From Bacteroidota bacterium (lineage in GTDB: Bacteria > Bacteroidota > Bacteroidia > NS11-12g > UBA9320), in NCBI GenBank assembly GCA_002746305.1, contig NVWV01000014.1, forward strand, positions 29,025 to 69,991: a DNA stretch of 40,967 nt, given 5' to 3'. How positions within the stretch are numbered: the stretch's first letter is position 1; each line of letters begins with the position of its first letter. The notes under the pieces are model-generated. The model was not told where the DNA came from. It worked only from the letters and a program-made list of their open reading frames with translations, and did not search any database. Made by a program: the position numbers and the translations under genes. Below are positions 32,524 through 40,850 of this stretch, piece after piece.

Positions 32524-32664
32524 ATGAAAAACAAACTTGTCAAAATATTGATTCTAGTACTTTTTGTAGGAGGATTTATTGGCTCTGCGGTGTGGATGTT
32601 TCAGAAGTACGTGAAACCACAAAGTCCGTACAATACAGAAATTAAGCTAAGAGGTATGGATTAA
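32524..32664 (+). CDS. 46-residue single-helix membrane protein
   Basis: ATG at 32524 to TAA ending at 32664. The product begins MKNKLVKILILVLFVGGFIG, continues through SAVWMFQKYV and ends NTEIKLRGMD: a short basic start, one membrane helix and a hydrophilic tail. The last base of its stop codon is the first base of the ung start (TAATG), so the two are translationally coupled. Function unknown; conservation of the pair in relatives would show that it is a real gene. Confidence 0.7.
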   Translation: MKNKLVKILILVLFVGGFIGSAVWMFQKYVKPQSPYNTEIKLRGMD

Positions 32665-33332
32665 TGGTAGATATTCACAAGAGTTGGGCTAAGGTATTGC
32701 AGTCTGAGTTGGAAAGTCCAAGTTTCAAGGAACTGATAGCCTTTGTAAAGCAACGTAAACAAGAAGGAGCTACTATTTATCCGCCCGGAAAAGAAATTTT
32801 TAAGGCTTTTGATGCCGTACCTTTTCAGCAAGTGAAAGTGGTGATTTTGGGACAAGATCCCTACCACGGAGAAGGAGAAGCACACGGACTTTGTTTCTCG
32901 GTAAAAAAAGGAAAACGGATTCCGCCGTCTTTACGAAATATCTACAAAGAACTAAATGCCGATTTGGGATGTGCAATCCCAGACCACGGTGAGCTAACTG
33001 CTTGGGCAGACCAAGGAGTATTTTTACTCAACAGTATTCTGACGGTAGAACATAAAAGCCCTGCCAGTCATAAAGGGAAAGGTTGGGAAGTGTTCACCGA
33101 TAAAGTCATACAAACCATTTCAGAAGAAAGAGAGAACGTAGTTTTCATTCTTTGGGGAGCATATGCCAAAAGCAAAAAAGGTTTGATAGACGACCAAAAA
33201 CACCTTGTACTAGAAGCCCCACATCCAGCTGCAGAAGTATATGCAGGAGGCAAGGCCGGCTTCTTTGGAAGCAAGCCATTCAGCAAAGCCAATGCATTTC
33301 TGGCAGAGCCCGTAGACTGGAGAATAGTCTAA
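32664..33332 (+). CDS. ung: Uracil-DNA glycosylase
   Basis: A 222-residue family-1 uracil-DNA glycosylase that removes uracil from DNA at the start of base-excision repair. The water-activating motif GQDPYHG is at 63-69 (catalytic Asp65), followed by AHGLCFSV and, near 115-123, WADQGVFLLNS. The DNA-loop motif is HPAAEVYAGGKAGFFG (His187) instead of the more common HPSPxS; the rest of the protein is canonical. Length is normal. It overlaps the 46-residue membrane protein gene by one base. Confidence 0.95.
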   Translation: MVDIHKSWAKVLQSELESPSFKELIAFVKQRKQEGATIYPPGKEIFKAFDAVPFQQVKVVILGQDPYHGEGEAHGLCFSVKKGKRIPPSLRNIYKELNADLGCAIPDHGELTAWADQGVFLLNSILTVEHKSPASHKGKGWEVFTDKVIQTISEERENVVFILWGAYAKSKKGLIDDQKHLVLEAPHPAAEVYAGGKAGFFGSKPFSKANAFLAEPVDWRIV

Positions 33333-33431
33333 ATAATACTTTTATTTTTCGTTCGTTAAGTCATTGTAAACACTCCTTGACTGCTACAGGCCAATGCTCA
33401 ATTGGTCCTAAAAAGCTAGTATTTCTGTCTC

Positions 33432-33439
33432 TAACTTTG
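33432..33439 (+). promoter_or_regulatory. Promoter of the vWA gene
   Basis: TAACTTTG is an exact match to TAnnTTTG, 22 nt before the ATG at 33462. Confidence 0.65.
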
Positions 33440-33461
33440 AGAAGAACCAAAAGCGAAAAGT

Positions 33462-35489
33462 ATGAAAGAGAGAAACACACACCACAACGCAAGGGATTTA
33501 AACACCCAAACCTCCACAGAATTAACCCCCCTAACCCTCCTAACCCTCGTGATACTGTGTTGCAGTACACTAAGCAGTTATGCTCAGAACGTGTCAGGGA
33601 CAGTTACGGATTCCATAACACATGCACCAATAGCATATGCCACCATTGTTTGGTCTCAAGATGGGTTTCGAAAAGGAGTAGCATATTCCGATGACTATGG
33701 AAGGTATCTTCTAAATCTGAATACTGACATAACTAAAATGGTAGAAGTGACGGTGAGATACTTGGGATATGCAAACAAGAAAATTGCATTTTTTGCAAAG
33801 TCCGATACGACAATACATATTTTTATGAGTACCTCACCTGAGACTATGAGCATACAGACAATAGTCGTAAGAGCATCAAGACCTTTGGTACAGAAAGATA
33901 AAAATTCTAGGACACTAAGCAGCAAGGATATATCCAGGTTGCCTACACGAAGTTTAAATCGTGTAGCAGCAATGTCCGTAGGTAAGAGTAGGCGAGGGGA
34001 AGTTTCTTTCTTTGGTGGTCGAAGGAATTCGCAGGTTAATTATGTGGATGGATTACTCGTAAAACAGAATGCACGAGGTAACGAGAGCTACGCAAAAACA
34101 ACCAGAAACGCATTCAAGAATGTGCGAAGAGAGCCTTTGAGCACGGTATCCATAGATGTAGACAAGGCCAGCTATTCCAATGTGCGGAGATTCATCAACA
34201 ATGGGACTTTGCCGCCGGTAGATGCAGTACGAGTAGAGGAAATGATCAATTACTTTAGGTACGACTATCCCAAAGTGGAGAACGATGAACCCATTTCTAG
34301 GTTTACACAAATGACTACATGTCCATGGAATAAGGACCATCAATTACTGCAAATAGGTATTAAAGGCAAGTCCATGCAAGAAGGAGAAAAACCCAATTCC
34401 AATTTGGTTTTTTTGATTGACGTTTCGGGATCTATGCGGTCTCTCAACAAATTGGATTTGGTAAAGAAAAGTCTAACCCTACTCTTGGAAAATCTACAAC
34501 CAGAGGATAGGGTAGCCATTGTAGTATATGCAGGAAGTTCAGGATTGGTGCTTCCATCTACTCGTTTAGCTGAAGGGAAGGTGGATATTATAGATGCCAT
34601 TTATAAACTAGAGTCTGGAGGGAGTACAGCCGGAGGAGCAGGAATAAAATTGGCCTATAAAACTGCCATAGAGAATTTTATGGATGAAGGAAACAATCGG
34701 GTAATTCTATGTACCGATGGAGATTTTAATGTAGGCGTTTCTGGAGTCGGCGAATTGGAAGATCTGATAAGCGATAAAAAAGAGTCGGGTGTCTTTCTTT
34801 CCGTTCTGGGTTTTGGAATGGGAAATTACAAAGACGATAATTTGGAAACCTTGGCAGACAAGGGAAATGGAAACTATGCCTACATAGATGATTTCAAAGA
34901 AGCCAAAAAAGTATTTATGAATGAGGTGGGAAGTACACTATATACGGTAGCCAAGGACGTGAAAATTCAAGTGGAATTTAATCCCCGTAAAGTGAAAAAA
35001 TACCGATTGATCGGATATGAAAATAGAGTGTTAAACGCCGAAGATTTCAACGATGATAAAAAGGATGCAGGGGAACTAGGAGAGAACGGAACGGTTACGT
35101 TTTTATACGAAATAATACTTGCTGGAGCAGAAGATGATGAAGAACCGAAAGTAGACTCGTTGAAGTACCAAACGAGTGTTATGAAGAATACGGAATTGGA
35201 GGAATACTGCACCGTAAAGTTTAGATACAAAGAACCCAATGGAGCGAAAAGTAAATTGGTGGTGATCACCCATACCGAAAGTCCAAAGAAGCTAGAGGAT
35301 GCAGATGAAAATATAAAGCTGGCATCAGCAATTGCTCTGTATGGTATGATTCTAAGCGAATCTGATTATGCTAAGAATAAGGATTTGAAAGATGTGGCAA
35401 AGTATCTGTCCAAGATAAAAAGAGAAGGAGAGGAGATGGAGGAATTAAAAGCCTTGGTGAAGAAGTCGGCTGAGCTTAAGAAAAGCTAG
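33462..35489 (+). CDS. Exported vWA protein (YfbK-like) with carboxypeptidase-regulatory domain
   Basis: A 675-residue protein. After a signal peptide (cleavage near SSYAQ) comes a carboxypeptidase-regulatory-like domain (SGTVTDSITHAPIAYATIVW, 45-130) and a short plug-like piece (RRGEVSFFGGRRNSQVNYVD). The YfbK-type N-terminal region follows (LSTVSIDVDKASYSNVRRFI). The vWA domain has the MIDAS motif DVSGS (Asp320, Ser322, Ser324) and ILCTDGDFN. The C-terminal 170 residues match the DUF3520-type tail. The combination is common in Bacteroidota; role probably adhesion or assembly in the periplasm. Its stop is one base from the stop of the convergent small gene. Confidence 0.9.
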   Translation: MKERNTHHNARDLNTQTSTELTPLTLLTLVILCCSTLSSYAQNVSGTVTDSITHAPIAYATIVWSQDGFRKGVAYSDDYGRYLLNLNTDITKMVEVTVRYLGYANKKIAFFAKSDTTIHIFMSTSPETMSIQTIVVRASRPLVQKDKNSRTLSSKDISRLPTRSLNRVAAMSVGKSRRGEVSFFGGRRNSQVNYVDGLLVKQNARGNESYAKTTRNAFKNVRREPLSTVSIDVDKASYSNVRRFINNGTLPPVDAVRVEEMINYFRYDYPKVENDEPISRFTQMTTCPWNKDHQLLQIGIKGKSMQEGEKPNSNLVFLIDVSGSMRSLNKLDLVKKSLTLLLENLQPEDRVAIVVYAGSSGLVLPSTRLAEGKVDIIDAIYKLESGGSTAGGAGIKLAYKTAIENFMDEGNNRVILCTDGDFNVGVSGVGELEDLISDKKESGVFLSVLGFGMGNYKDDNLETLADKGNGNYAYIDDFKEAKKVFMNEVGSTLYTVAKDVKIQVEFNPRKVKKYRLIGYENRVLNAEDFNDDKKDAGELGENGTVTFLYEIILAGAEDDEEPKVDSLKYQTSVMKNTELEEYCTVKFRYKEPNGAKSKLVVITHTESPKKLEDADENIKLASAIALYGMILSESDYAKNKDLKDVAKYLSKIKREGEEMEELKALVKKSAELKKS

Positions 35490-35490
35490 C

Positions 35491-35853
35491 TTACTGTACC
35501 AACTCCACCTTGGAGATAAAGTGCTTGGTATCTCCATAAAATGGAAGTTGAATCTTCTTTTGATGATAGTGAATTGAAACTCTATAACCCCCTTTTAGAG
35601 CTTTGTTCAAATCCTGAAGTACAGCAGTGTCGTCATCATACACCGAAAAAGCAAAAAGTCCGTTGTTGATTTCACCCGTGTTTAATTGTCCTTCATTGGT
35701 TTTGAAAATGTAACCTTTTTCACTCATTTTAATGATGGTTCCTGCTCTATCGCCCTCACTAAAATTATAGTGCTTGGCGATAATTACGGTAAAAGCCATT
35801 CCTAAAACTGCGATAAGAAGTATGTACAGAAAGAATCTACGGATTTGTCTCAT
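35491..35853 (-). CDS. Small membrane-anchored protein, unknown
   Basis: A 120-residue protein with an N-terminal membrane helix (FFLYILLIAVLGMAFTVIIA) and an external beta-rich domain (FSEGDRAGTIIKMSEKGYIF, KTNEGQLNTG, VSIHYHQKKIQLPFYGDTKH). Homologues are frequent in Bacteroidota, where some carry an implausible 6-phosphogluconate dehydrogenase label; nothing here supports a dehydrogenase. It is the last gene of the rsmI-lnt-lipB unit, 13 nt after lipB. Confidence 0.75.
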   Translation of the reverse strand: MRQIRRFFLYILLIAVLGMAFTVIIAKHYNFSEGDRAGTIIKMSEKGYIFKTNEGQLNTGEINNGLFAFSVYDDDTAVLQDLNKALKGGYRVSIHYHQKKIQLPFYGDTKHFISKVELVQ

Positions 35854-35866
35854 TGTTTATTGGTTG

Positions 35867-36514
35867 CTACAAAGCTAAGGCTTTCTCCCATTCAGACTGA
35901 AAACAGGATATGAAGTCCTTGCTAAATTGTTGGATGGTGATGTTAGGAACTTCCTTTTGAATGGAGGTAACTTCTTTATCGTTTATCCCACACGGGACAA
36001 TGTGATCGAAGTAGGAGAGGTCGGTAGCTACATTCAAAGCAAAACCATGCATACTCACACCATTTTTTACCCGAATCCCAATAGCACCTATTTTTCGTTT
36101 TACTTCATTGGCTTCACCTACCCAAATGCCTGTTAATCCATCTATTTGGTAGGCCTCAATTCCTGAAATAGCCAGAGCATTAACGATACCTAGTTCCAAA
36201 GTTGCTACGTATTTTTTTACGCCTATTCCATGTTTTCTAAGATTGATAATGGGATAGCCCACTAGTTGTCCGGGCCCATGGTAGGTAATATCACCACCTC
36301 TGTCTGTTTGAAAAACTTCGGCTTGAATGGATTTTAGAAAATCAGGTTGAATCAACAAATTGCGTTCATTAGCACTCTTTCCCAAGGTGTATACATGCGG
36401 ATGTTCACACAGTATTAAAGTGTCTTCATGTCCATTTACAACCTCGGCGTGAGTCTCTTCTTGCACGTGAAGAGCTTCTGCATATCGTGTTAACCCAATT
36501 CGTTTTACAATCAC
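35867..36514 (-). CDS. lipB: Octanoyltransferase LipB
   Basis: A 215-residue enzyme that moves octanoyl from acyl carrier protein to lipoyl domains. Signature RGGDITYHGPGQLVGYP lies at 72-88, the lysine of KIGAIG is Lys141 and the nucleophile Cys175 is in HIVPCGI. Length is normal. Translation starts with GTG, 3 nt after the stop of lnt, so the two are coupled. Transcribed with rsmI and lnt. Confidence 0.95.
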   Translation of the reverse strand: MIVKRIGLTRYAEALHVQEETHAEVVNGHEDTLILCEHPHVYTLGKSANERNLLIQPDFLKSIQAEVFQTDRGGDITYHGPGQLVGYPIINLRKHGIGVKKYVATLELGIVNALAISGIEAYQIDGLTGIWVGEANEVKRKIGAIGIRVKNGVSMHGFALNVATDLSYFDHIVPCGINDKEVTSIQKEVPNITIQQFSKDFISCFQSEWEKALAL

Positions 36515-36517
36515 TAT

Positions 36518-38137
36518 TTATCCCTTACCCAATTTACTCTTGCTCTTAACAAACATTCCAAGTAAGAAAAAGATTCCAATAAAGCTCGCGAATCTTCCGA
36601 TGTAGTCACCGTAGGCCACGTAAAAAGTGATGTTTGTAAAGCTGTTTACATCTACTTTAAGTACCGTAGGTTCCCACCACTTGGTATGTTCTTGTATGGT
36701 ACCTAGCTTATCAATTCTACAAGTGATACCTGTATTGGCACTCCGAAGTACTTCTCTTCTGTTTTCAATCGCTCTAAGGCAAGCATAGTACATATGCTGC
36801 TTATATCCATCTGTATCTCGCCACCAGCCATCGTTGGTGATTACCAAAAGAATCTCTGCACCTTTTCGGGTAAATTGAGAAACGTAGCCTGGGAATACAC
36901 TTTCGTAGCAAATCAAAGGAGCCACATCGGGATTCTCTCCTGCATCAAAGTTTTTGGGTTCTTTGTCTCTACCCAAACTTCCAGAGATTCCACCCAAATC
37001 CAAGGCTAGGAAATCCAAGAAATTAAGGACTTCAGGATAGGGCATTTTTTCAGCACCGGGTACCAGTTTTGATTTGTGGTAAATGTCTAATTCCCCTTCT
37101 GGATTTATCTCTAATGCTGTATTGTAACTTTCATAATACTGGCCGTTTTCTGTTTCTCTAGCTGTAGCTTGTCGCTCTTCGCCTTGATCGTACCAATTAT
37201 AAGTAGAAGCACCCGTTATAATGTAGGTGTTTGGATGCTTTTTGGTAAATTCTTGAAGTAGTTGAATGCTTTCAAACCGATTGGGTTGGTCTTCATCCAC
37301 ATATTCCACAATAGCCGTTTCAGGCATGATAACGTATCTCGTTTTGTCAGTAACCGCAGAGTCCACCATCGTTAGCATCTTTTTAAGATTGCTCACCTCT
37401 TCACCCTTGTTGAATTTATCGTGGGGATTAATATTGGGCTGAACCAATAAGGCTTCATAACCATTCAAAGCTTTGTTTACATCGAGCTGATAATCCAGTT
37501 GAGATTTGATGAGAAAAGGAATAGAAATCAACATGGGAATGATTACTGCCAAGGCAGGTTTAATCCATTTGGTCCATTTGTCCATTTGGAGACATTTGTA
37601 AAACAGAACATTGACGAACAATACCCAAAGACTACCGCCCATAGCTCCCGTTATTTCGTACCACTGTATTATATAGTTGTGCTTTGCAAAGATGTTACCC
37701 AGCGTAAACCACGGCCATGTAAATTGCCAGTTAAGGTGCAAGTATTCGTAAGACAGCCATAGCGTTACTAGAACCAAAAGAGCTTTTTTATCACCAAAAA
37801 ACTTGCGAGCCTTACGGTATCCCCACCACGGGAGGTACATCAGCCAAGCATTGGCAAGCATCATAAATCCGGTAACCAATAAGGCTGGAAGAAGACCTTG
37901 TTCATCGTATTCCGCAAAGAATACCCACCATGAAAGAATAAGGTTCCAGAATGCGAGAGAAGCATACATCAACCATCCACCGCCTTTTTTACCGTTGGTT
38001 TCTTTCTCCAATAGGAGTAAGGGTACAAAGGCAATAAAGCTCAAAAAGAATAAATCTCTTGGCGGCCATGCTAACCAGAAAAGTATTCCGGGAAGCAAGG
38101 TAAGTACAGCTAGTTTTAGTTTTCTATTTTGTATCAT
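36518..38137 (-). CDS. lnt: Apolipoprotein N-acyltransferase
   Basis: A 539-residue inner-membrane enzyme that adds the third acyl chain to lipoproteins. About six membrane helices fill the first 210 residues and one closes the C-terminus. The nitrilase domain (about 225-490) has Glu273 in MPETAIVEY, the lysine in YHKSKLVPGAE (Lys355) and Cys410 in LICYESVFPG, the catalytic triad, plus VITNDGWW. Its presence fits the many lipoproteins in the window. It overlaps rsmI by 14 nt. Confidence 0.95.
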   Translation of the reverse strand: MIQNRKLKLAVLTLLPGILFWLAWPPRDLFFLSFIAFVPLLLLEKETNGKKGGGWLMYASLAFWNLILSWWVFFAEYDEQGLLPALLVTGFMMLANAWLMYLPWWGYRKARKFFGDKKALLVLVTLWLSYEYLHLNWQFTWPWFTLGNIFAKHNYIIQWYEITGAMGGSLWVLFVNVLFYKCLQMDKWTKWIKPALAVIIPMLISIPFLIKSQLDYQLDVNKALNGYEALLVQPNINPHDKFNKGEEVSNLKKMLTMVDSAVTDKTRYVIMPETAIVEYVDEDQPNRFESIQLLQEFTKKHPNTYIITGASTYNWYDQGEERQATARETENGQYYESYNTALEINPEGELDIYHKSKLVPGAEKMPYPEVLNFLDFLALDLGGISGSLGRDKEPKNFDAGENPDVAPLICYESVFPGYVSQFTRKGAEILLVITNDGWWRDTDGYKQHMYYACLRAIENRREVLRSANTGITCRIDKLGTIQEHTKWWEPTVLKVDVNSFTNITFYVAYGDYIGRFASFIGIFFLLGMFVKSKSKLGKG

Positions 38138-38807
38138 AACCTGCTACAAGTAGTACAAATTCACCTTTGGGTTCTTTGGTTTCAAAGTGTTCCAGCACTT
38201 CAGTTACTGTGCCTCGTAAATGTTCTTCAAATTTTTTAGTAAGCTCTCTACCAATAGCAACCTTTCTATCTTCACCCAGAAGTTCTTTTATCATCGTCAG
38301 TGATTTTACAATGCGGTGAGGACTTTCATAAAATATAGTGGTCCGTTTCTCTTCTAAAAGGTTGAGAATCTTGGTTTGCTTTCCTTTTTTATGCGGTAAA
38401 AAACCTTCGTATACAAAAGTATCACAAGGCAATCCAGAGTTGACCAAAGCCACAATAGCCGCTACTGCTCCTGGGAGGGTAATGACTTCTATGTCATGGG
38501 CAATGGCTTCACGAATAAGTAGATAACCAGGATCTGAAATGCCCGGCATTCCTGCGTCTGAACATACCGCAAAAGTTTCACCTGCTTGCAGTTTGTCTAT
38601 TATAAATTGTAAGTTTTTATGCTCGTTGTGCTGATGAAAAGGAATGAGTTTTTTCTCTATCTCATAATGATTCAGAAGCTTTTTGGTCTGTCTGGTATCT
38701 TCTGCCAGTACTGCATCCACGGTTTTTAAGATTTCAACTGCCCTGTACGTGATGTCTCCCAAATTGCCAATGGGAGTAGGGACAATATATAATTTACCAC
38801 TGCTCAA
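38124..38807 (-). CDS. rsmI: 16S rRNA (cytidine-2'-O)-methyltransferase RsmI
   Basis: A 227-residue tetrapyrrole-methylase-fold enzyme that methylates the 2'-O of C1402 in 16S rRNA. Motifs: KLYIVPTPIGNLGDITYRA, AEDTRQTKKLL, FAVCSDAGMPGISDPG, and TIFYESPHRIVKSL. The start is TTG at 38807: no ATG or GTG lies between it and the upstream in-frame stop, and the protein would otherwise lack its first strand. The -7 element is only 7 nt upstream, so the leader is very short. First gene of the operon. Confidence 0.95.
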   Translation of the reverse strand: MSSGKLYIVPTPIGNLGDITYRAVEILKTVDAVLAEDTRQTKKLLNHYEIEKKLIPFHQHNEHKNLQFIIDKLQAGETFAVCSDAGMPGISDPGYLLIREAIAHDIEVITLPGAVAAIVALVNSGLPCDTFVYEGFLPHKKGKQTKILNLLEEKRTTIFYESPHRIVKSLTMIKELLGEDRKVAIGRELTKKFEEHLRGTVTEVLEHFETKEPKGEFVLLVAGYDTK

Positions 38808-38814
38808 GTTCGTG

Positions 38815-38832
38815 CGAAAATAAGTATTATTG
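38815..38832. promoter_or_regulatory. Back-to-back promoters for rsmI and the plus-strand gene
   Basis: On the minus strand TATTTTCG (38815-38822) precedes the TTG of rsmI by 7 nt; on the plus strand TATTATTG (38825-38832) precedes the ATG at 38842 by 9 nt. Each differs by one base from TAnnTTTG. The two -7 elements are 2 nt apart, so the polymerases would compete. Confidence 0.45.
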
Positions 38833-38841
38833 AATGTTCCA

Positions 38842-39945
38842 ATGAGACGCTACGGAGTATATATTTTTCTTTCACTCATTCTATCGAATGTTGCTGTTTC
38901 TCAAACCACAAGAACAGTGGTTAAATTGTCGGATGATCTCCAAGAAAATTCGGGGATGGTACACTATGGTTCTGGACTTCTTTATTTTATCAATGATGGA
39001 GGCAATACACCTCAATTGCATCGGTATGATACCTTTAGCAAGCAGTATAATAAAGTGACAGTTACCAATGCTAGTAATGTGGATTGGGAAGATTTGGCTC
39101 AAGATGACAATCTGAATCTCTACATTGGCGATTTTGGGAACAATGGAAATGCTCGAACCAATCTGAAAATATACAAGACGGTAGATCCAGAAACCGTTTC
39201 TGGCAATGAAATTACGGCTGATACTATCTCTTTTACCTATGAGAATCAAACTGAATTTCCACCCAATGCCAGTCATTTAAATTTTGATTGTGAGTCCATG
39301 ATTTGGTATGAGGATAGTCTATACCTCTTCTCCAAAAATAGAACAAGTCCTTATGATGGCTGGTGCTATATGTACGTGCTTTCGGATAAAAAAGGGACAC
39401 AAGTAGCCCAGCTTAGAGATAGTATATTACTGACAGCAGGAACCAAGGAGTTTGATTGGATAACAGCAGCGGACGTAAGAGGAGATACATTGGTGCTTTT
39501 GAGCAGTAATAAGGTTCATGTATTCAATGGTTTTTTATCAGATGACTTATCCGCTTTGAGTCGCAAAGATTACTCCATTGGGTTTTCGCAAAAGGAGGCC
39601 GTTAGTTTTGGTGAATCGTCCAATGAGCTGTTTGTGTCCGATGAATTTCAAATCATTGGAAATAACCTGTATTTGGTGACTCTTGAGGATAAAACAAATT
39701 CGATTTTACAGCAGCAATTCGATGGGTTTGAAGTAATGCGTACATCGCACTATTTTAAAGTTTCGCAGGATAAAAATATCCAGAGTTCTATTTATATTTA
39801 TAGCTTGCTTGGTGCAGAGTTGTACGCTGGGAGTTTTACAAATGAATTCTCGTCCAATGGTATTATATCTAATCATGGAGCCTATATGGTTCAATTGGTT
39901 GTAGGAGGTAAAACTTACGGATTCAAGTGGTACAAGTCCGATTAA
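38842..39945 (+). CDS. Secreted protein, unknown, possible beta-propeller
   Basis: A 367-residue protein from the ATG at 38842; a TTG 12 nt earlier is less likely. Signal peptide MRRYGVYIFLSLILSNVAVS. The mature part has repeated strands with aspartate-rich turns (SGLLYFINDGGNTPQLHRYD, DLAQDDNLNLYIGDFGNNGN, SMIWYEDSLYLFSKNRTSP), typical of a propeller-like fold. The last 70 residues (YIYSLLGAELYAGSFTNE, GAYMVQLVVGGKTYGFKWYK) look like a shortened sorting-type tail. Function unknown. Confidence 0.75.
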   Translation: MRRYGVYIFLSLILSNVAVSQTTRTVVKLSDDLQENSGMVHYGSGLLYFINDGGNTPQLHRYDTFSKQYNKVTVTNASNVDWEDLAQDDNLNLYIGDFGNNGNARTNLKIYKTVDPETVSGNEITADTISFTYENQTEFPPNASHLNFDCESMIWYEDSLYLFSKNRTSPYDGWCYMYVLSDKKGTQVAQLRDSILLTAGTKEFDWITAADVRGDTLVLLSSNKVHVFNGFLSDDLSALSRKDYSIGFSQKEAVSFGESSNELFVSDEFQIIGNNLYLVTLEDKTNSILQQQFDGFEVMRTSHYFKVSQDKNIQSSIYIYSLLGAELYAGSFTNEFSSNGIISNHGAYMVQLVVGGKTYGFKWYKSD

Positions 39946-39950
39946 TATTT

Positions 39951-39958
39951 CACCTTTG
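39951..39958 (+). promoter_or_regulatory. -7 element for the YafK-like gene
   Basis: CACCTTTG, one base from TAnnTTTG, 9 nt before the ATG at 39968. Confidence 0.4.
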
Positions 39959-39967
39959 CAGGAGTCA

Positions 39968-40726
39968 ATGCACAAGTACCTTTTACTTTTAAGTTTATCA
40001 CTTATGTCTTTTATATCAGAAGAAGAACCCAAAGTTTCTTTTAAAGAGAGTCAGATGCAGTATCGCACTGTTTTTGAGGCTTATAGGGATAAAGGTGAAG
40101 ATGTATTTGCTAAACTGCGAGCTGTGGATATCGATACAAGTGACTTCGATATTTTTATCCGATCATTCAAATTTGAGGAAGACCTCGAAGTATGGGCTAA
40201 GAATAGGAGTGAGGCTTCATATCGGCTAGTTGCCACCTATAAGTATTGTAGCAATGTTGGGGATTTAGGGCCCAAGCGGAAAGAGGGAGATAAGCAGATT
40301 CCAGAAGGGATCTATTCCATGAGTAAATTCAATCCGCAGAGTTCTTTCTTTTTATCTCTCAAGGTGGACTATCCCAATGCAAGTGATACCATATTGTCTG
40401 ACCAGCAGACACCAGGAGGAATGATTTTCATACACGGCGGTTGCAATACCATTGGTTGTATTTCCATAACGGATGAATGGATAAAAGAACTCTATGTTTT
40501 CTGTGTTGAAGCGAGAGACAAAGGACAGGAAGAGATTCCCATTCATATTTTCCCAACCCGACTTACAGACGAGAATTTTAGACTCTTAACCCGACAGTAT
40601 GAAGGTCCAGAATTGCATAGTTTTTGGCGACAGTTAAAAACAGGATATGACTTTTTTGAGAAATCTAGAATGTTGCCCCGTATGGAGGTTAATTCAAAAG
40701 GAGAGTATTATTTTTTTGAGAAATGA
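39968..40726 (+). CDS. YafK-like L,D-transpeptidase domain protein
   Basis: A 252-residue exported protein from the ATG at 39968 (a TTG 12 nt earlier is less likely). The region IPEGIYSMSKFNPQSSFFLS and the catalytic segment FIHGGCNTIGCISITDE match the L,D-transpeptidase (YkuD) fold in its YafK form; the second cysteine (GCIS) is the nucleophile position. Such enzymes cut or form links between peptidoglycan and proteins in the periplasm. The end (FFEKSRMLPRMEV) is typical of the group. Confidence 0.85.
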   Translation: MHKYLLLLSLSLMSFISEEEPKVSFKESQMQYRTVFEAYRDKGEDVFAKLRAVDIDTSDFDIFIRSFKFEEDLEVWAKNRSEASYRLVATYKYCSNVGDLGPKRKEGDKQIPEGIYSMSKFNPQSSFFLSLKVDYPNASDTILSDQQTPGGMIFIHGGCNTIGCISITDEWIKELYVFCVEARDKGQEEIPIHIFPTRLTDENFRLLTRQYEGPELHSFWRQLKTGYDFFEKSRMLPRMEVNSKGEYYFFEK

Positions 40727-40730
40727 AATG

Positions 40731-40763
40731 AAATTGTTAATGGTCAATTGTTAATGATTAATT
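40731..40763. repeat. AT-rich tandem repeat, short copy
   Basis: AATTGTTAATGGTCAATTG then TTAATGATTAATTATG, the same units as at 32310-32405. Confidence 0.7.
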
Positions 40764-40850
40764 ATGAAATTAAGTAACGAGGCATCCAAGTAACTAAGAA
40801 ACAAGTCCCATTGAGCGGAAGTCGAAATGTAGATGGTGTTGTTTGTTGAG

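Noticed and set aside
35491..35853. 6-phosphogluconate dehydrogenase
   Set aside because: A label sometimes given to such proteins, but at 120 residues with a membrane helix and no Rossmann motif it cannot be that enzyme.
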